Positions 16,019 through 23,962 of a stretch of 32,006 nt of DNA are shown here, one piece after another; within the stretch, counting starts at the first letter, position 1, and every line of letters begins with the position of its first letter. A model generated the notes under the pieces. That model did no database searches and was not told the DNA's origin. It saw only the letters and a program-made list of their open reading frames with translations. The translations under genes were made by a program, and so were the position numbers. This stretch comes from Bacillota bacterium (GTDB lineage: Bacteria; Bacillota; Sulfobacillia; Sulfobacillales; Sulfobacillaceae): assembly GCA_023511625.1 (NCBI GenBank), contig JAIMBD010000020.1, positions 1 to 32,006 on the forward strand, read 5' to 3'.

Positions 16019-17566
16019 TTACAGGGGGATGTTGCCGTGCCGGCGCGGCGGACGCGCCTCGTGCTTGTTGTAGAGCGCCATGAGCCCTGCGACCAAGCGC
16101 AGCCGCGTCTCGGCCGGGTCGATGACCGCGTCCACGTACCCGCGGGCGGCAGCCACGTACGGATGGGCAAACCGCTCTCGGTATTCCTGGACCTTTGCCG
16201 CCCGCGCCGCCTCGGGGTCGGCGGCCTGACCGATCTCTTCCCGGAAGATGATGTTGGCCGCCCCTTCCGGCCCCATCACCGCGATTTCGGCCGTCGGCCA
16301 AGCCAGCACCAGGTCGGCCCCTAACGAGCGGCTGCACATGGCCAGGTAGGCGCCGCCGTACGCCTTGCGGAGGATGACGGTCAACTTCGGCACTACCGCT
16401 TCGGCGTAGGCGTAGAGCACCTTGGCGCCGTGGCGGATGATGCCCCCGTACTCCTGCGCCGTGCCTGGAAGGTATCCCGGCGTATCCACCAGGGTGATCA
16501 ACGGCAGGTTGAAGGCGTCGCACAGGCGCACGAACCGAGCCAGCTTGTCCGACCCGTCGATGTCCAAGGTCCCAGCCAACACCCGCGGCTGGTTGGCCAG
16601 CACCCCCACCGGGTGCCCGCCCAAACGCGCAAACCCCACCACCACATTGGGGGCAAAGGTCGGCTGCACCTCAAGCCAGGACCCCTGGTCCACCACCGCC
16701 TGGATCACGGTCAGCACGTCGTAGGGCTTGGCGGGGTCCAAGGGCACGAGGTCGCGCAAGGCCGGTACGATGCGGTTGGGCGGGTCGTCGCTGGCGACCA
16801 CCGGCGGCTCCTCCAAGTAGTTATTGGGTAGGTACCCCAACACGCGCCGTACCAAGGTCAAAGCGGCCTGGTCGTCGTCGGCTAAAAGGTGCGCGACGCC
16901 GGCGCGGGCCATCTGCGCCTCGGCCCCGCCGAGCGCCTCTGCCGTCACCGTCTCCCCGGTGACGGCCTGAATGACCTGGGGACCGGTGATGAACATCTGC
17001 GCCGTCCCCCGCACCATGATAATCAGATCGGTGAGGGCCGGCGAATAGACCGCGCCGCCGGCACTTGGACCCATGATGACGGTGATCTGGGGGATTACCC
17101 CCGAAGCCCAGGTATTGCGCTTGAAGATCTCCCCGTAGCCGTTGAGGCTGTCGACCCCTTCTTGGATCCGGGCTCCCCCGGAGTCGTTCAGCCCGATGAT
17201 AGGCGCCCCGCTGGCCATCGCCAAATCCTGGATCCGTTGGATCTTGGCGGCGTGCATCTCGCCGAGGGAGCCGCCCAATACGGTAAAGTCTTGCGCGTAG
17301 ACGTAGACCACCCGGCCCTCGATGCGCCCGAAGCCAGTGACCACGCCGTCGGCCGGAGCCTCGACGCCGGAGAGGCCCAGTCCCTGCCCGCGGTGGCGAA
17401 TGTGGGCCCCGATCTCCTCAAAGGTCCCCGGGTCGAGGAGGTAGGCGATGCGCTCGCGCGCCGTCCACTTTCCGGCTTGGTGCTGCCGTTCGACCCGCTC
17501 CGGTCCCCCCATCTGGTGGATTTGGGCCAGCCGCTGCCGCAGTTCCTTAAGGCGTGGGTTGGTCAA
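16019..17566 (-). CDS. Acyl-CoA carboxylase carboxyltransferase (propionyl-/methylmalonyl-CoA type)
   Basis: A 515-residue carboxyltransferase of the PccB/MmdA type, which moves a carboxyl group between carboxybiotin and propionyl- or acetyl-CoA. Visible signatures are LDPGTFEEIG near the start, LNDSGGARIQEGVDSL, MGPSAGGAVYSPALTD (N-terminal oxyanion hole), DTPGYLPGTAQEYGGIIRHG and LRKAYGGAYLAMCS (C-terminal half), and AVMGPEGAANIIF. The length is typical. Start is TTG just behind GGGGGAGGAG. No biotin carboxylase (AccC) or membrane decarboxylase beta subunit is in the window, so whether it makes methylmalonyl-CoA or decarboxylates it cannot be decided here. It follows glutamate dehydrogenase by 30 bases. 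Confidence 0.93.
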   Translation of the reverse strand: MTNPRLKELRQRLAQIHQMGGPERVERQHQAGKWTARERIAYLLDPGTFEEIGAHIRHRGQGLGLSGVEAPADGVVTGFGRIEGRVVYVYAQDFTVLGGSLGEMHAAKIQRIQDLAMASGAPIIGLNDSGGARIQEGVDSLNGYGEIFKRNTWASGVIPQITVIMGPSAGGAVYSPALTDLIIMVRGTAQMFITGPQVIQAVTGETVTAEALGGAEAQMARAGVAHLLADDDQAALTLVRRVLGYLPNNYLEEPPVVASDDPPNRIVPALRDLVPLDPAKPYDVLTVIQAVVDQGSWLEVQPTFAPNVVVGFARLGGHPVGVLANQPRVLAGTLDIDGSDKLARFVRLCDAFNLPLITLVDTPGYLPGTAQEYGGIIRHGAKVLYAYAEAVVPKLTVILRKAYGGAYLAMCSRSLGADLVLAWPTAEIAVMGPEGAANIIFREEIGQAADPEAARAAKVQEYRERFAHPYVAAARGYVDAVIDPAETRLRLVAGLMALYNKHEARPPRRHGNIPL

Positions 17567-17596
17567 GCTCCTCCCCCTTCGCGCCGTCTTTCGGTC

Positions 17597-18850
17597 CTAT
17601 TTGAGCCAGCCGCGGACGGCCATGGCCTCGGCGATGCGCTCAACCGCCACGAGGTAAGCGGCTTCCCTGAGCGGCACCCCATACCGCTCGTGCATGCGGT
17701 GCATGGCGCCCATGGCCCGGCGCATGTACTCCTCGAGCCGCCGGTTGACCTCCGCCTCCGTCCAGTAGAAGCGGGTCTGGTTTTGCACCCACTCGAAGTA
17801 AGAGACCGTCACGCCGCCGGCGTTGCCGAGGACGTCCGGAACCACCATCACGCCGTGGTCAAAGAGGATGCGATCGGCCTCTGGCGTCGTCGGCCCGTTG
17901 GCCCCTTCGCCGACGATGCGGGCGCGGATGCGGGGCGCGTTGTCGGCCGTGATCTGATTCTCTAGGGCCGCCGGAAAGAGGATGTCGACCGGCAACTCCA
18001 AAAGCTCGGCGTTGGTGATGGGCTCGGCATCGGGGAAGCCGACCACGCTGCGCGCTTTCTGCTTGTAGGCCAGGACGGCCGGCACGTCCAACCCCCGCGG
18101 GTTGTAGATGCCGCCTTCTTTATCGGACACTGCCACCACCCGGGCCCCCATCTCGGCGGCGAACAGCGCCGCCACCGACCCCACGTTGCCGAATCCTTGC
18201 ACGGCCACGGTGGTCTTGGCAAAGTCCATCCCCAGTTCGTGGGCTAACTGGCTCGTGGCGAAGACCAGCCCCCGCCCGGTGGCCTCTACCCGCCCCTCCG
18301 ACCCGCCGATGACCAGGGGCTTTCCGGTAATCAGGCCAAAAGTGTTCTCCCCTCGGATGCGGCTGTACTCGTCCACCATCCAGGCCATGATTTGCGGGTT
18401 GGTCGAGACGTCCGGTGCCGGAATATCCTTGTCCGGGCCGATGACCAGCGCAATGGCGCGGATGTACTCGCGGCTTACGCGTTCGAGTTCCCGCTCCGAC
18501 AGCTTCTCCACGTCGACCCGGATGCCGCCCTTGCCGCCCCCGTAGGGCAAGTTCAAGAGCGCACACTTGACCGTCATCCACATGGCCAGCGCTTTGACCT
18601 CATCGGCGTCGACCTGCGGGTGAAACCGGAGTCCGCCCTTGGTGGGCCCGAGGGCATCGTTGTGTTGGGCGCGGTACCCCACCAACACCTCGAGATGGCC
18701 GTCGTCGTGGACAAACGGCACCGCGACTTCATAAAACCGCAGCGGCTGTTTTAGGATCTCGTACACCGCCGGGTCCAGCCCCAGTGTGTTGACCGCTCGG
18801 CGGAAACTCTCCTGCGCCCGATGGTAGGGGTTCAATGAAGGGTCCGACAC
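17597..18850 (-). CDS. gdhA: Glutamate dehydrogenase (Glu/Leu/Phe/Val dehydrogenase family)
   Basis: A 417-residue NAD(P)-linked dehydrogenase that interconverts glutamate with 2-oxoglutarate and ammonia. The catalytic lysine lies in PYGGGKGGIRVD (K107), the catalytic Asp in PAPDVSTN (D147), and substrate contacts in GPTKGGLRFHP (K71). The Rossmann loop is GFGNVGS (219–225). The length matches catabolic bacterial hexameric enzymes of the RocG/GudB type. An upstream ATG (18874) would add eight residues, but AGGGAGG (18859–18865) lies 8 bases before GTG 18850, so that is the preferred start. A terminator on the same strand precedes it, suggesting its own transcript with the carboxylase genes behind it. 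Confidence 0.93.
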   Translation of the reverse strand: MSDPSLNPYHRAQESFRRAVNTLGLDPAVYEILKQPLRFYEVAVPFVHDDGHLEVLVGYRAQHNDALGPTKGGLRFHPQVDADEVKALAMWMTVKCALLNLPYGGGKGGIRVDVEKLSERELERVSREYIRAIALVIGPDKDIPAPDVSTNPQIMAWMVDEYSRIRGENTFGLITGKPLVIGGSEGRVEATGRGLVFATSQLAHELGMDFAKTTVAVQGFGNVGSVAALFAAEMGARVVAVSDKEGGIYNPRGLDVPAVLAYKQKARSVVGFPDAEPITNAELLELPVDILFPAALENQITADNAPRIRARIVGEGANGPTTPEADRILFDHGVMVVPDVLGNAGGVTVSYFEWVQNQTRFYWTEAEVNRRLEEYMRRAMGAMHRMHERYGVPLREAAYLVAVERIAEAMAVRGWLK

Positions 18851-18918
18851 GCCGCATGCCTCCCTCTCGTCCATCCTGGCCCCGGTGGGGCGCGCTCGTC
18901 CACCCCACGAAAAAGCGC

Positions 18919-18949
18919 CTCGGAGGACCCGGCCCGCCCCTCCTCCGAG
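18919..18949 (-). terminator. Rho-independent terminator at the end of the mutS2–yajC run
   Basis: Read on the − strand, CTCGGAGGA and TCCTCCGAG (18949–18941 and 18927–18919) form a 9-bp stem with a 13-base GC-rich loop, followed after GCGC by TTTTT (18914–18910). It starts 35 bases past the yajC stop and separates that run from glutamate dehydrogenase. Confidence 0.78.
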
Positions 18950-18983
18950 AGGGCGAAGACGCCGGCCGACCTCCTCGGGGCGC

Positions 18984-19292
18984 CTACTGTTGGTATTTTC
19001 CCCCCACCGAGCTCTTTAAGACTTCAATGCGGACCTCCTTGGCCACTTCCAGCACCACGCGGTCGTCCTTGATGTCGCGGATGGTGCCGATGAGCCCCCC
19101 TGACGTGTACACGCGGTCGCCTCGCTTGAGTTCCGCCTGCATCTTCTGCCGCTGCTTTTGCTGGCGAGACTGCTGGTAGAACATCCACACCGTCATGGCC
19201 ACGATCAGGGCCAAAAAGATCCAGTACGCGCCGCTACCGTTCGCCGCCGTCAGCCTCCCCGCCTCCCTTGCCCTCGGACCTGGCAGAAACAC
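18984..19292 (-). CDS. yajC: Sec translocon accessory protein YajC
   Basis: A small single-span membrane protein of the SecDF–YajC complex. The membrane helix YWIFLALIVAMTVWMFY is followed by the basic QSRQQKQRQK and by the typical RGDRVYTSGGLIGTIRDI and DRVVLEVAKEVRIEVLKSS. Start is uncertain. GTG 19292 gives 102 residues but no clear ribosome-binding site; a rare CTG start at 19253, just behind AAGGGAGGCGGGGAGG, would give the usual short N-terminus. Either way it overlaps the end of rsgI (19234) in another frame. TATAAT on the − strand at 19302–19297 might be an internal promoter. secD/secF do not follow; a terminator does. Confidence 0.88.
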   Translation of the reverse strand: MFLPGPRAREAGRLTAANGSGAYWIFLALIVAMTVWMFYQQSRQQKQRQKMQAELKRGDRVYTSGGLIGTIRDIKDDRVVLEVAKEVRIEVLKSSVGGKYQQ

Positions 19293-20286
19293 CCTTATTA
19301 TACCGAAACCGGATGTGGCCTTGGGGGGGCGCGGCCTCCGAGTGTTGGTTTTTTCTCGCCTGGACCTCGAACCCGCGAAGTCCTCCCGTCCCCACGCCCA
19401 AATGGCGACGGCCTTGCCCGTCCACCGCCGGCGGCCCCTTGGTCGTCGCAGCGGGCGTCGAGGCCGCCTGCCCCCTGGGGCCGGCCTCGGGGCGCGGCGT
19501 GGCAGCCGCTGGGCGCTGGACTTTCGCCCGTTCAGTGCGCGGCACGAGGTGGGGCAGCGCCTCGCCCTGGAGCTGATCCCAGGAGGTGGGCATCCTTCCC
19601 GGATGGCGGCGGGCCCACAAAAGGTAGCGGCCCACCGTCACCGGCAGGTGTTGAGGGGCCGTGCGCTCCAGGATTTGCGGCAACGGGCCGGCCACCGTGA
19701 CCACGGCCACCGGCCAGCCATACTCGCGCCGCCATGTGGCTTCCGACTGGGCCAAGCGCTGGAGCCATCCGCCGCCCTGGGTGGATCCGAGCACGAGGTA
19801 GGGATTTTGCGGCGACACCCAGCCCGCCCGGATGGCCGTCGCCGTAAGTCCTCGGAGCACCGTGGGGGCGGCCTTCCCGACCACCGGGTGGACCTTGAGG
19901 TATCCTTCGGCGGCGGCGCCGTAGGCGGTGGCAGCGAGCACGCGGCCGTGGGCGTCCAAGGTCAAGTTGATGCCTGCCCCGTCAAAGTCGACGCTCACCA
20001 CCGTGGCCGCCTGGGCCACGCCGCCGTTGGCCCACCGCGGCAAGCTGACGGCAAGCCCCACCACCACCGCCGCCGCGCCTGCCCAAAGGGCCCAGCGACG
20101 CCGCCCCCCCACGGCCGGCCACGCCACCGTTTGTCCTACCTGCCAGTCGGCCTCGGCCCGCACCTCCCGGAACTCCCCGCCCGGCAAGAGCAGCACCGCC
20201 CGCCCCTGCGCAAGCGACAGCACCACGCCCGAGCGCGGGCTGTTTTCGGTCGGGGGCCGCAGCGAACGGTGGTCAGCGCCGGACAT
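19234..20286 (-). CDS. rsgI: Membrane-spanning anti-sigma factor, RsgI-like
   Basis: A 350-residue protein with the layout of RsgI. It has a cytoplasmic anti-sigma domain (about 19–55: GVVLSLAQGRAVLLLPGGEF), a single membrane helix after basic residues (about 65–83, WALWAGAAAVVVGLAVSL), and an outside domain beginning TVVSVDFDGAGINLTLDAHG, the segment that follows the membrane in RsgI proteins. The C-terminal ~100 residues are Pro/Ala/Thr/Gly-rich with no recognisable carbohydrate-binding module. The ATG at 20286 has GGAGGAG 6 bases upstream and overlaps the sigI stop by 14 bases. It should hold SigI inactive at the membrane. The Asn-Pro step cleaved in known RsgI proteins is not seen. Confidence 0.78.
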   Translation of the reverse strand: MSGADHRSLRPPTENSPRSGVVLSLAQGRAVLLLPGGEFREVRAEADWQVGQTVAWPAVGGRRRWALWAGAAAVVVGLAVSLPRWANGGVAQAATVVSVDFDGAGINLTLDAHGRVLAATAYGAAAEGYLKVHPVVGKAAPTVLRGLTATAIRAGWVSPQNPYLVLGSTQGGGWLQRLAQSEATWRREYGWPVAVVTVAGPLPQILERTAPQHLPVTVGRYLLWARRHPGRMPTSWDQLQGEALPHLVPRTERAKVQRPAAATPRPEAGPRGQAASTPAATTKGPPAVDGQGRRHLGVGTGGLRGFEVQARKNQHSEAAPPQGHIRFRYNKGVSARSEGKGGGEADGGER

Positions 20287-21037
20287 GGGGGCTCTCCTCC
20301 GCAAGATAAGACCCCAGGTGCCTGAGGTCCAAAATCCAGATCAACGCGGCCGCTATGATATATTTTCGATGGCGTTCCAAGGTTTTCCGGTGGTAGGGAA
20401 CCTTGTCCAAGAGGCGCGCCACGGGCAGTTCGCGCCGCTCTAAGAGATGGCGCACCAGCTCGCGGTCGGAGGCCAAGGCGCGCGCCACCGCCAAGGCGCG
20501 CTGGCGGGCGTCGCGGTGACGAGGCCCTTCGCGGACCAAATCGGTCCAGGCGATGGCGTAGGCCGCGAGCTGGCGGCCGAGCTCCTCGACTTCCCACCGT
20601 CGCTGGCGGTCCTCCTCGGCCTTGCGCCACGCCGCCTCGGCCGCCGCGTCGAGCGCTCCTCCGGCGGTCTCTTCTCCGCCCTCGCTCGGTTCCGGCTCCA
20701 GCTCGCTCAACACCACCTCCCGCCCGCGGTACCGCTCCTGCCGGCGCACAAGGTCAATGAGCCGGCGCTTGACTACCGTCTCGGCGAAATGGAGAAAGCT
20801 CGTGCCCTGGTCGGTACGGTAGGCGTCGATGGCCTCGTTGAAGGCCGAGAAGGCCACGCTGACCTCCTCGTCCTGCCCCACAGCCACCCATCGCCCGGCC
20901 ACTTGGCTGGCCACCCGCAAGATGAAGGGGGTGTACGCCCTCAGGAGTTCCTCCCGCGCCTCGCGGTCCCCGCGCTGGGCGGCCGCGACCGACGCCAAGG
21001 GACCGGTGCGCCACGCCTCTGGGCTCCCCCCTTCCAT
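20273..21037 (-). CDS. sigI: RNA polymerase sigma factor SigI
   Basis: A 254-residue sigma-70-family factor of the SigI type, linked in Bacillus to heat and cell-envelope stress and in cellulolytic clostridia to polysaccharide sensing. Region 2 includes LLRAYTPFILRVASQ, DEEVSVAFSAFNEAIDAY (about 56–73, the -10-contacting helix) and FLHFAETVVKRRLIDLVRRQ. The C-terminal SigI-specific DNA-binding part has DLVREGPRHRDAR and KTLERHRKYIIAAALIWIL. The middle linker is Glu-rich. The gene starts 12 bases after ruvB and overlaps rsgI, the standard sigma/anti-sigma pairing. Confidence 0.88.
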   Translation of the reverse strand: MEGGSPEAWRTGPLASVAAAQRGDREAREELLRAYTPFILRVASQVAGRWVAVGQDEEVSVAFSAFNEAIDAYRTDQGTSFLHFAETVVKRRLIDLVRRQERYRGREVVLSELEPEPSEGGEETAGGALDAAAEAAWRKAEEDRQRRWEVEELGRQLAAYAIAWTDLVREGPRHRDARQRALAVARALASDRELVRHLLERRELPVARLLDKVPYHRKTLERHRKYIIAAALIWILDLRHLGSYLAEESPHVRR

Positions 21038-21049
21038 GGCCCACCTCCG

Positions 21050-22129
21050 CTACTGCCCCTCGGGCAAAGCCTCGTCAAACCGCAACTGCTGGGCCGTCGG
21101 TCCCGCCGGCGCGCCGGCCTGCTGCAAAAATCCCGGCGGCGGTGTCATCCCGAGGTGTTGAAAAGCGCGCAGGGTCAACATGCGGCCGCGCGGGGTGCGC
21201 TGCAAAAACCCCTGTTGCAAGAGATAAGGTTCGAGCACATCCTCCACAGTGCCCACGTCCTCGCCCACAGCCGCCGCCAAGGTCTCCAACCCCACCGGCC
21301 CCCCTTGGTAGGTCTCGGCCAACAGCCGGAGCAACCGCCGGTCGGTGGGATCCAGACCCAAGGGGTCCACAGCCAAAAGGTCAAGCCCCGCCGCCACCAC
21401 CTCGGCCGTGAGGTGCCCGGTCCCACGCACCTCGGCGAAGTCCCGCAGTCGGCGCAAAAGGCGGTTGGCGATGCGGGGCGTGCCCCGGCTGCGGCGCGCG
21501 ATCTCCCGCGCCGCAGCGGTGTCGATGGCGCAGCCCAGCACTGCCGCCGAGCGCGTCACGATCGCTTCCAGCTCCTCAGGCGGGTAGAAGTCGAGGTGAA
21601 TCAAGACCCCAAAGCGGTCCCGCAGGGGGGGAGCGATGAGGCCGGGCCGGGTGGTGGCTCCGATCAAGGTAAAGCGGGGCAAATCTAGCCGCACCGAGCG
21701 TGCCCCCGGCCCGCGGCCAATGACCAGGTCCAAGGCGAAATCTTCCATGGCCGGGTAGAGGACCTCCTCCACCTGCCGGCTCAAGCGGTGCACCTCATCG
21801 ATGAAGAGCACCTCGCGGTCTTCGAGGTTGGTCAGGATGGCAGCGAGATCCCCCGGCCGCTCGATGGCCGGGCCGGAGGTAAAGCGGATGGGCACGCCGA
21901 GCTCGTTGGCGATGACGTGAGCCAAGGTGGTCTTGCCGAGTCCCGGCGGCCCGTAGAGAAGCACGTGGTCTAAAGCCTCCCGCCGCTGCGCCGCCGCCTG
22001 GATGAAGATGGCCAGCCGCTCTTTGACCCGCGCCTGCCCGATGTACTCCTCAAGGCGCTTGGGCCGAAGGCCCACCTCCAGGTCGCCGGAGAGGCGCTGA
22101 CCTGCCACGATCCGTTCTTCCTCGCCCAC
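21050..22129 (-). CDS. ruvB: Holliday junction branch-migration ATPase RuvB
   Basis: A 359-residue AAA+ motor that drives branch migration with RuvA. The N-terminus has [12 protein letters not shown]. Walker A is GPPGLGKT (60–67), Walker B LFIDEVH (D111). Sensor 1 and the arginine-finger area are [11 protein letters not shown] and PPLRDRFG. The C-terminal winged helix contains [15 protein letters not shown] and [17 protein letters not shown], all standard, followed by a ~25-residue Pro/Gln-rich tail. The GTG start has GGGAGGGG upstream and lies 3 bases behind the ruvA stop, so the ruvCAB genes are tightly coupled. Confidence 0.97.
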   Translation of the reverse strand: MGEEERIVAGQRLSGDLEVGLRPKRLEEYIGQARVKERLAIFIQAAAQRREALDHVLLYGPPGLGKTTLAHVIANELGVPIRFTSGPAIERPGDLAAILTNLEDREVLFIDEVHRLSRQVEEVLYPAMEDFALDLVIGRGPGARSVRLDLPRFTLIGATTRPGLIAPPLRDRFGVLIHLDFYPPEELEAIVTRSAAVLGCAIDTAAAREIARRSRGTPRIANRLLRRLRDFAEVRGTGHLTAEVVAAGLDLLAVDPLGLDPTDRRLLRLLAETYQGGPVGLETLAAAVGEDVGTVEDVLEPYLLQQGFLQRTPRGRMLTLRAFQHLGMTPPPGFLQQAGAPAGPTAQQLRFDEALPEGQ

Positions 22130-22132
22130 GCC

Positions 22133-22723
22133 TCACCCCTCCCTGTGCGCACTTCCGGGGTCAAGCCGCCGGAGCGCTTCCCGGATCCGCCGGGACAGGG
22201 CCCACTCCGGCGGGACCTCGGCCAAGGCCGCCTGCGCCTCCTCGGGCCGGTAGCCGAGCCCTAACAAGGCGGCAAGGGCCTCGTCGCCGCCCTGGGGACC
22301 GGCCGGCGACCGGAGCGGGCGCGCCTTCCAGCGTCCGGCCAATTCCACCTGCAGGCGCTGGGCCGTGCGGACCCCGATGCCCGGGACGGCCTGAAGCCGC
22401 TCCCACTCCCCCGCCGCTACCACGCGCTCCAATTCCTCGGGGCTGAAGCGAGACAACAGTTGCAGGGCCAACTTCGGCCCCACCCCGCCCACGGCGATGA
22501 GATCAAGAAAGCAGCGGCGCTCCTCGGCCGTGGCGAACCCAAACAGGCGCCACTCCTCTTCGCGCACCAAAAGATGGGTGTAAAGGTGCACGCGTGCGCC
22601 AGCCTCGCCGATGGCCTGGGCCGTGCGCGACGAAAGGTACACCAGATAACCCACGCCGCCCACGTCCAGCACGCACTGGTCGACCTCTTTGTGCGCCACC
22701 ACGCCCTTCAGTTCGGCGATCAC
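22133..22723 (-). CDS. ruvA: Holliday junction-binding protein RuvA
   Basis: A 196-residue tetramerising DNA-binding protein that targets RuvB to four-way junctions. The N-terminal OB fold has IAELKGVVAHK, and LYTHLLVREEEWRLFGF is the family hallmark. Two helix-hairpin-helix motifs are seen at LIAVGGVGPKLALQLLS and LQAVPGIGVRTAQRLQ. The C-terminal RuvB-binding domain (ALAALLGLGYRPEEAQAAL) is complete. The frame is open upstream, but GTG 22723 overlaps the ruvC stop as GTGA and begins exactly at the conserved first strand; AGGAGG is 11 bases away. Confidence 0.96.
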   Translation of the reverse strand: MIAELKGVVAHKEVDQCVLDVGGVGYLVYLSSRTAQAIGEAGARVHLYTHLLVREEEWRLFGFATAEERRCFLDLIAVGGVGPKLALQLLSRFSPEELERVVAAGEWERLQAVPGIGVRTAQRLQVELAGRWKARPLRSPAGPQGGDEALAALLGLGYRPEEAQAALAEVPPEWALSRRIREALRRLDPGSAHREG

Positions 22724-23211
22724 CGGCGCTGCGCCTCCTCGTAGCGAAACCGCGCATACCCGGCCACGGCCACCGCCAGGGCGTCGGCCACGTCGTCGGG
22801 CCGGGGCGGTTCCGGCAGTTGCAGCAGCCGCGTCACCATGTGTTGAATCTGCACCTTCTCGGCCCGCCCATACCCGCACACGGCCTCCTTGACGGCGGCT
22901 GGCGAAAGCTCTAGCGCCTCTAATCCCGCTTCGGCCAAGGCCAACAACACCACGCCGCGGGCTTGTCCGACAGCCAGGGCCGTGGTGGTGTTGTGCCCGA
23001 AGTAGATCTGCTCCACGGCGGCGCGGTCGGGCTCGAACCGGCGGATGAGCGCTTGCACTTCGCGATAGATGCGGTGGAGGCGCTCACCCGGGCGCAGGCC
23101 AGCCGCCGTGCGGATGGCCCCGTACCCTCGCGCAGCGGGGTCTTGGCGGTCGCCTTCCACCACGGCCCATCCCACGATGGCAGTGCCGGGGTCGATCCCC
23201 AGCACCCGCAT
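22720..23211 (-). CDS. ruvC: Holliday junction resolvase RuvC
   Basis: A 163-residue Mg2+-dependent endonuclease that cuts Holliday junctions. The acidic active-site residues are present: Asp in LGIDPGT (near the start), Glu in AVEQIYFGHN, and Asp in DDVADALAVAV near the C-terminus. NTTTALAVGQARGVVLLA is a typical segment, and KEAVCGYGRAEKVQIQHMV is the basic DNA-contact region. An upstream GTG (23220) would add three residues and overlap yebC; the ATG at 23211 has GGAG at a good distance and is preferred. Confidence 0.96.
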   Translation of the reverse strand: MRVLGIDPGTAIVGWAVVEGDRQDPAARGYGAIRTAAGLRPGERLHRIYREVQALIRRFEPDRAAVEQIYFGHNTTTALAVGQARGVVLLALAEAGLEALELSPAAVKEAVCGYGRAEKVQIQHMVTRLLQLPEPPRPDDVADALAVAVAGYARFRYEEAQRR

Positions 23212-23216
23212 CGTCC

Positions 23217-23951
23217 TCACTCCTCTCCGTCGGGCAGCTCGGCGTTGGTGTAGACCGCCTCCACGTCGTCGTGGTCCTCCAAAAGCTCCAACAGCTCCGC
23301 CAGCCGTTCGGCATCCTTGCCCGAGACCTCCACGGTGGTCTTGGGGATGCGCGTCAACTGCGCCTCCTTGACCACAAGCCCGCGCGCCTCAAGCGCCTCG
23401 CGGGCCGACTCGATGCCGTCGGGACTGGTCAGGAGCCAAAACTCTCCGTCCTCCTGGCCGAAGTCGGTGGCTTCGGCCGCCACGGCCGCCTCCAGGAGCT
23501 CCTCCTCGCTGTGCCCGGCCGGGTCGACTGTAAGACGCCCCACCGGTTCAAACATCCACGCCACGCACCCCGATTCTCCGAGGGCGCCACCGTGGCGGGA
23601 AAACAGGTGCCGAATCTCCCCGGCCGTGCGATTGCGGTTGTCGGTCAAGATCTGGAGGTACACCGCCGCTCCGCCCGGCCCGTAGCCTTCGTAGACCAAC
23701 TCCTCGTAGTGCACCCCTTCTTCTTGGCCGGTGGCGCGGCGGATGGCGCGCTCGATGTTGGCCTGCGGCAGGTTGTGCTCCTTGGCGCGGGCGATGGCGA
23801 TGCGCAACCGAAAGTTGGTCTCCGGGTTGGGCCCGCCCCGTTTGGCGGCCGACATGATCTCCTTGGTCAGGCGTGAGAAGACGGTGCCTTTGATGGCGTC
23901 CACCTTGGCCTTCTTGCGCTTGATGTTGGCCCACTTGGAATGCCCGGACAT
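23217..23951 (-). CDS. yebC: YebC/PmpR-family regulatory protein
   Basis: A 244-residue protein of the YebC family, three domains forming a cleft. Members act as transcriptional regulators or, as shown for some, assist ribosomes at polyproline stretches. The start MSGHSKWANIKRKKAKVDA is diagnostic; GGPNPETNFRLRIAIARAKE and NIERAIRRATG follow. The YEGYGPGGAAVYLQILTDNRNRT block is also conserved. It stands directly before ruvC, as in many bacteria. Confidence 0.96.
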   Translation of the reverse strand: MSGHSKWANIKRKKAKVDAIKGTVFSRLTKEIMSAAKRGGPNPETNFRLRIAIARAKEHNLPQANIERAIRRATGQEEGVHYEELVYEGYGPGGAAVYLQILTDNRNRTAGEIRHLFSRHGGALGESGCVAWMFEPVGRLTVDPAGHSEEELLEAAVAAEATDFGQEDGEFWLLTSPDGIESAREALEARGLVVKEAQLTRIPKTTVEVSGKDAERLAELLELLEDHDDVEAVYTNAELPDGEE

Positions 23952-23962
23952 ACGCGATCCCC

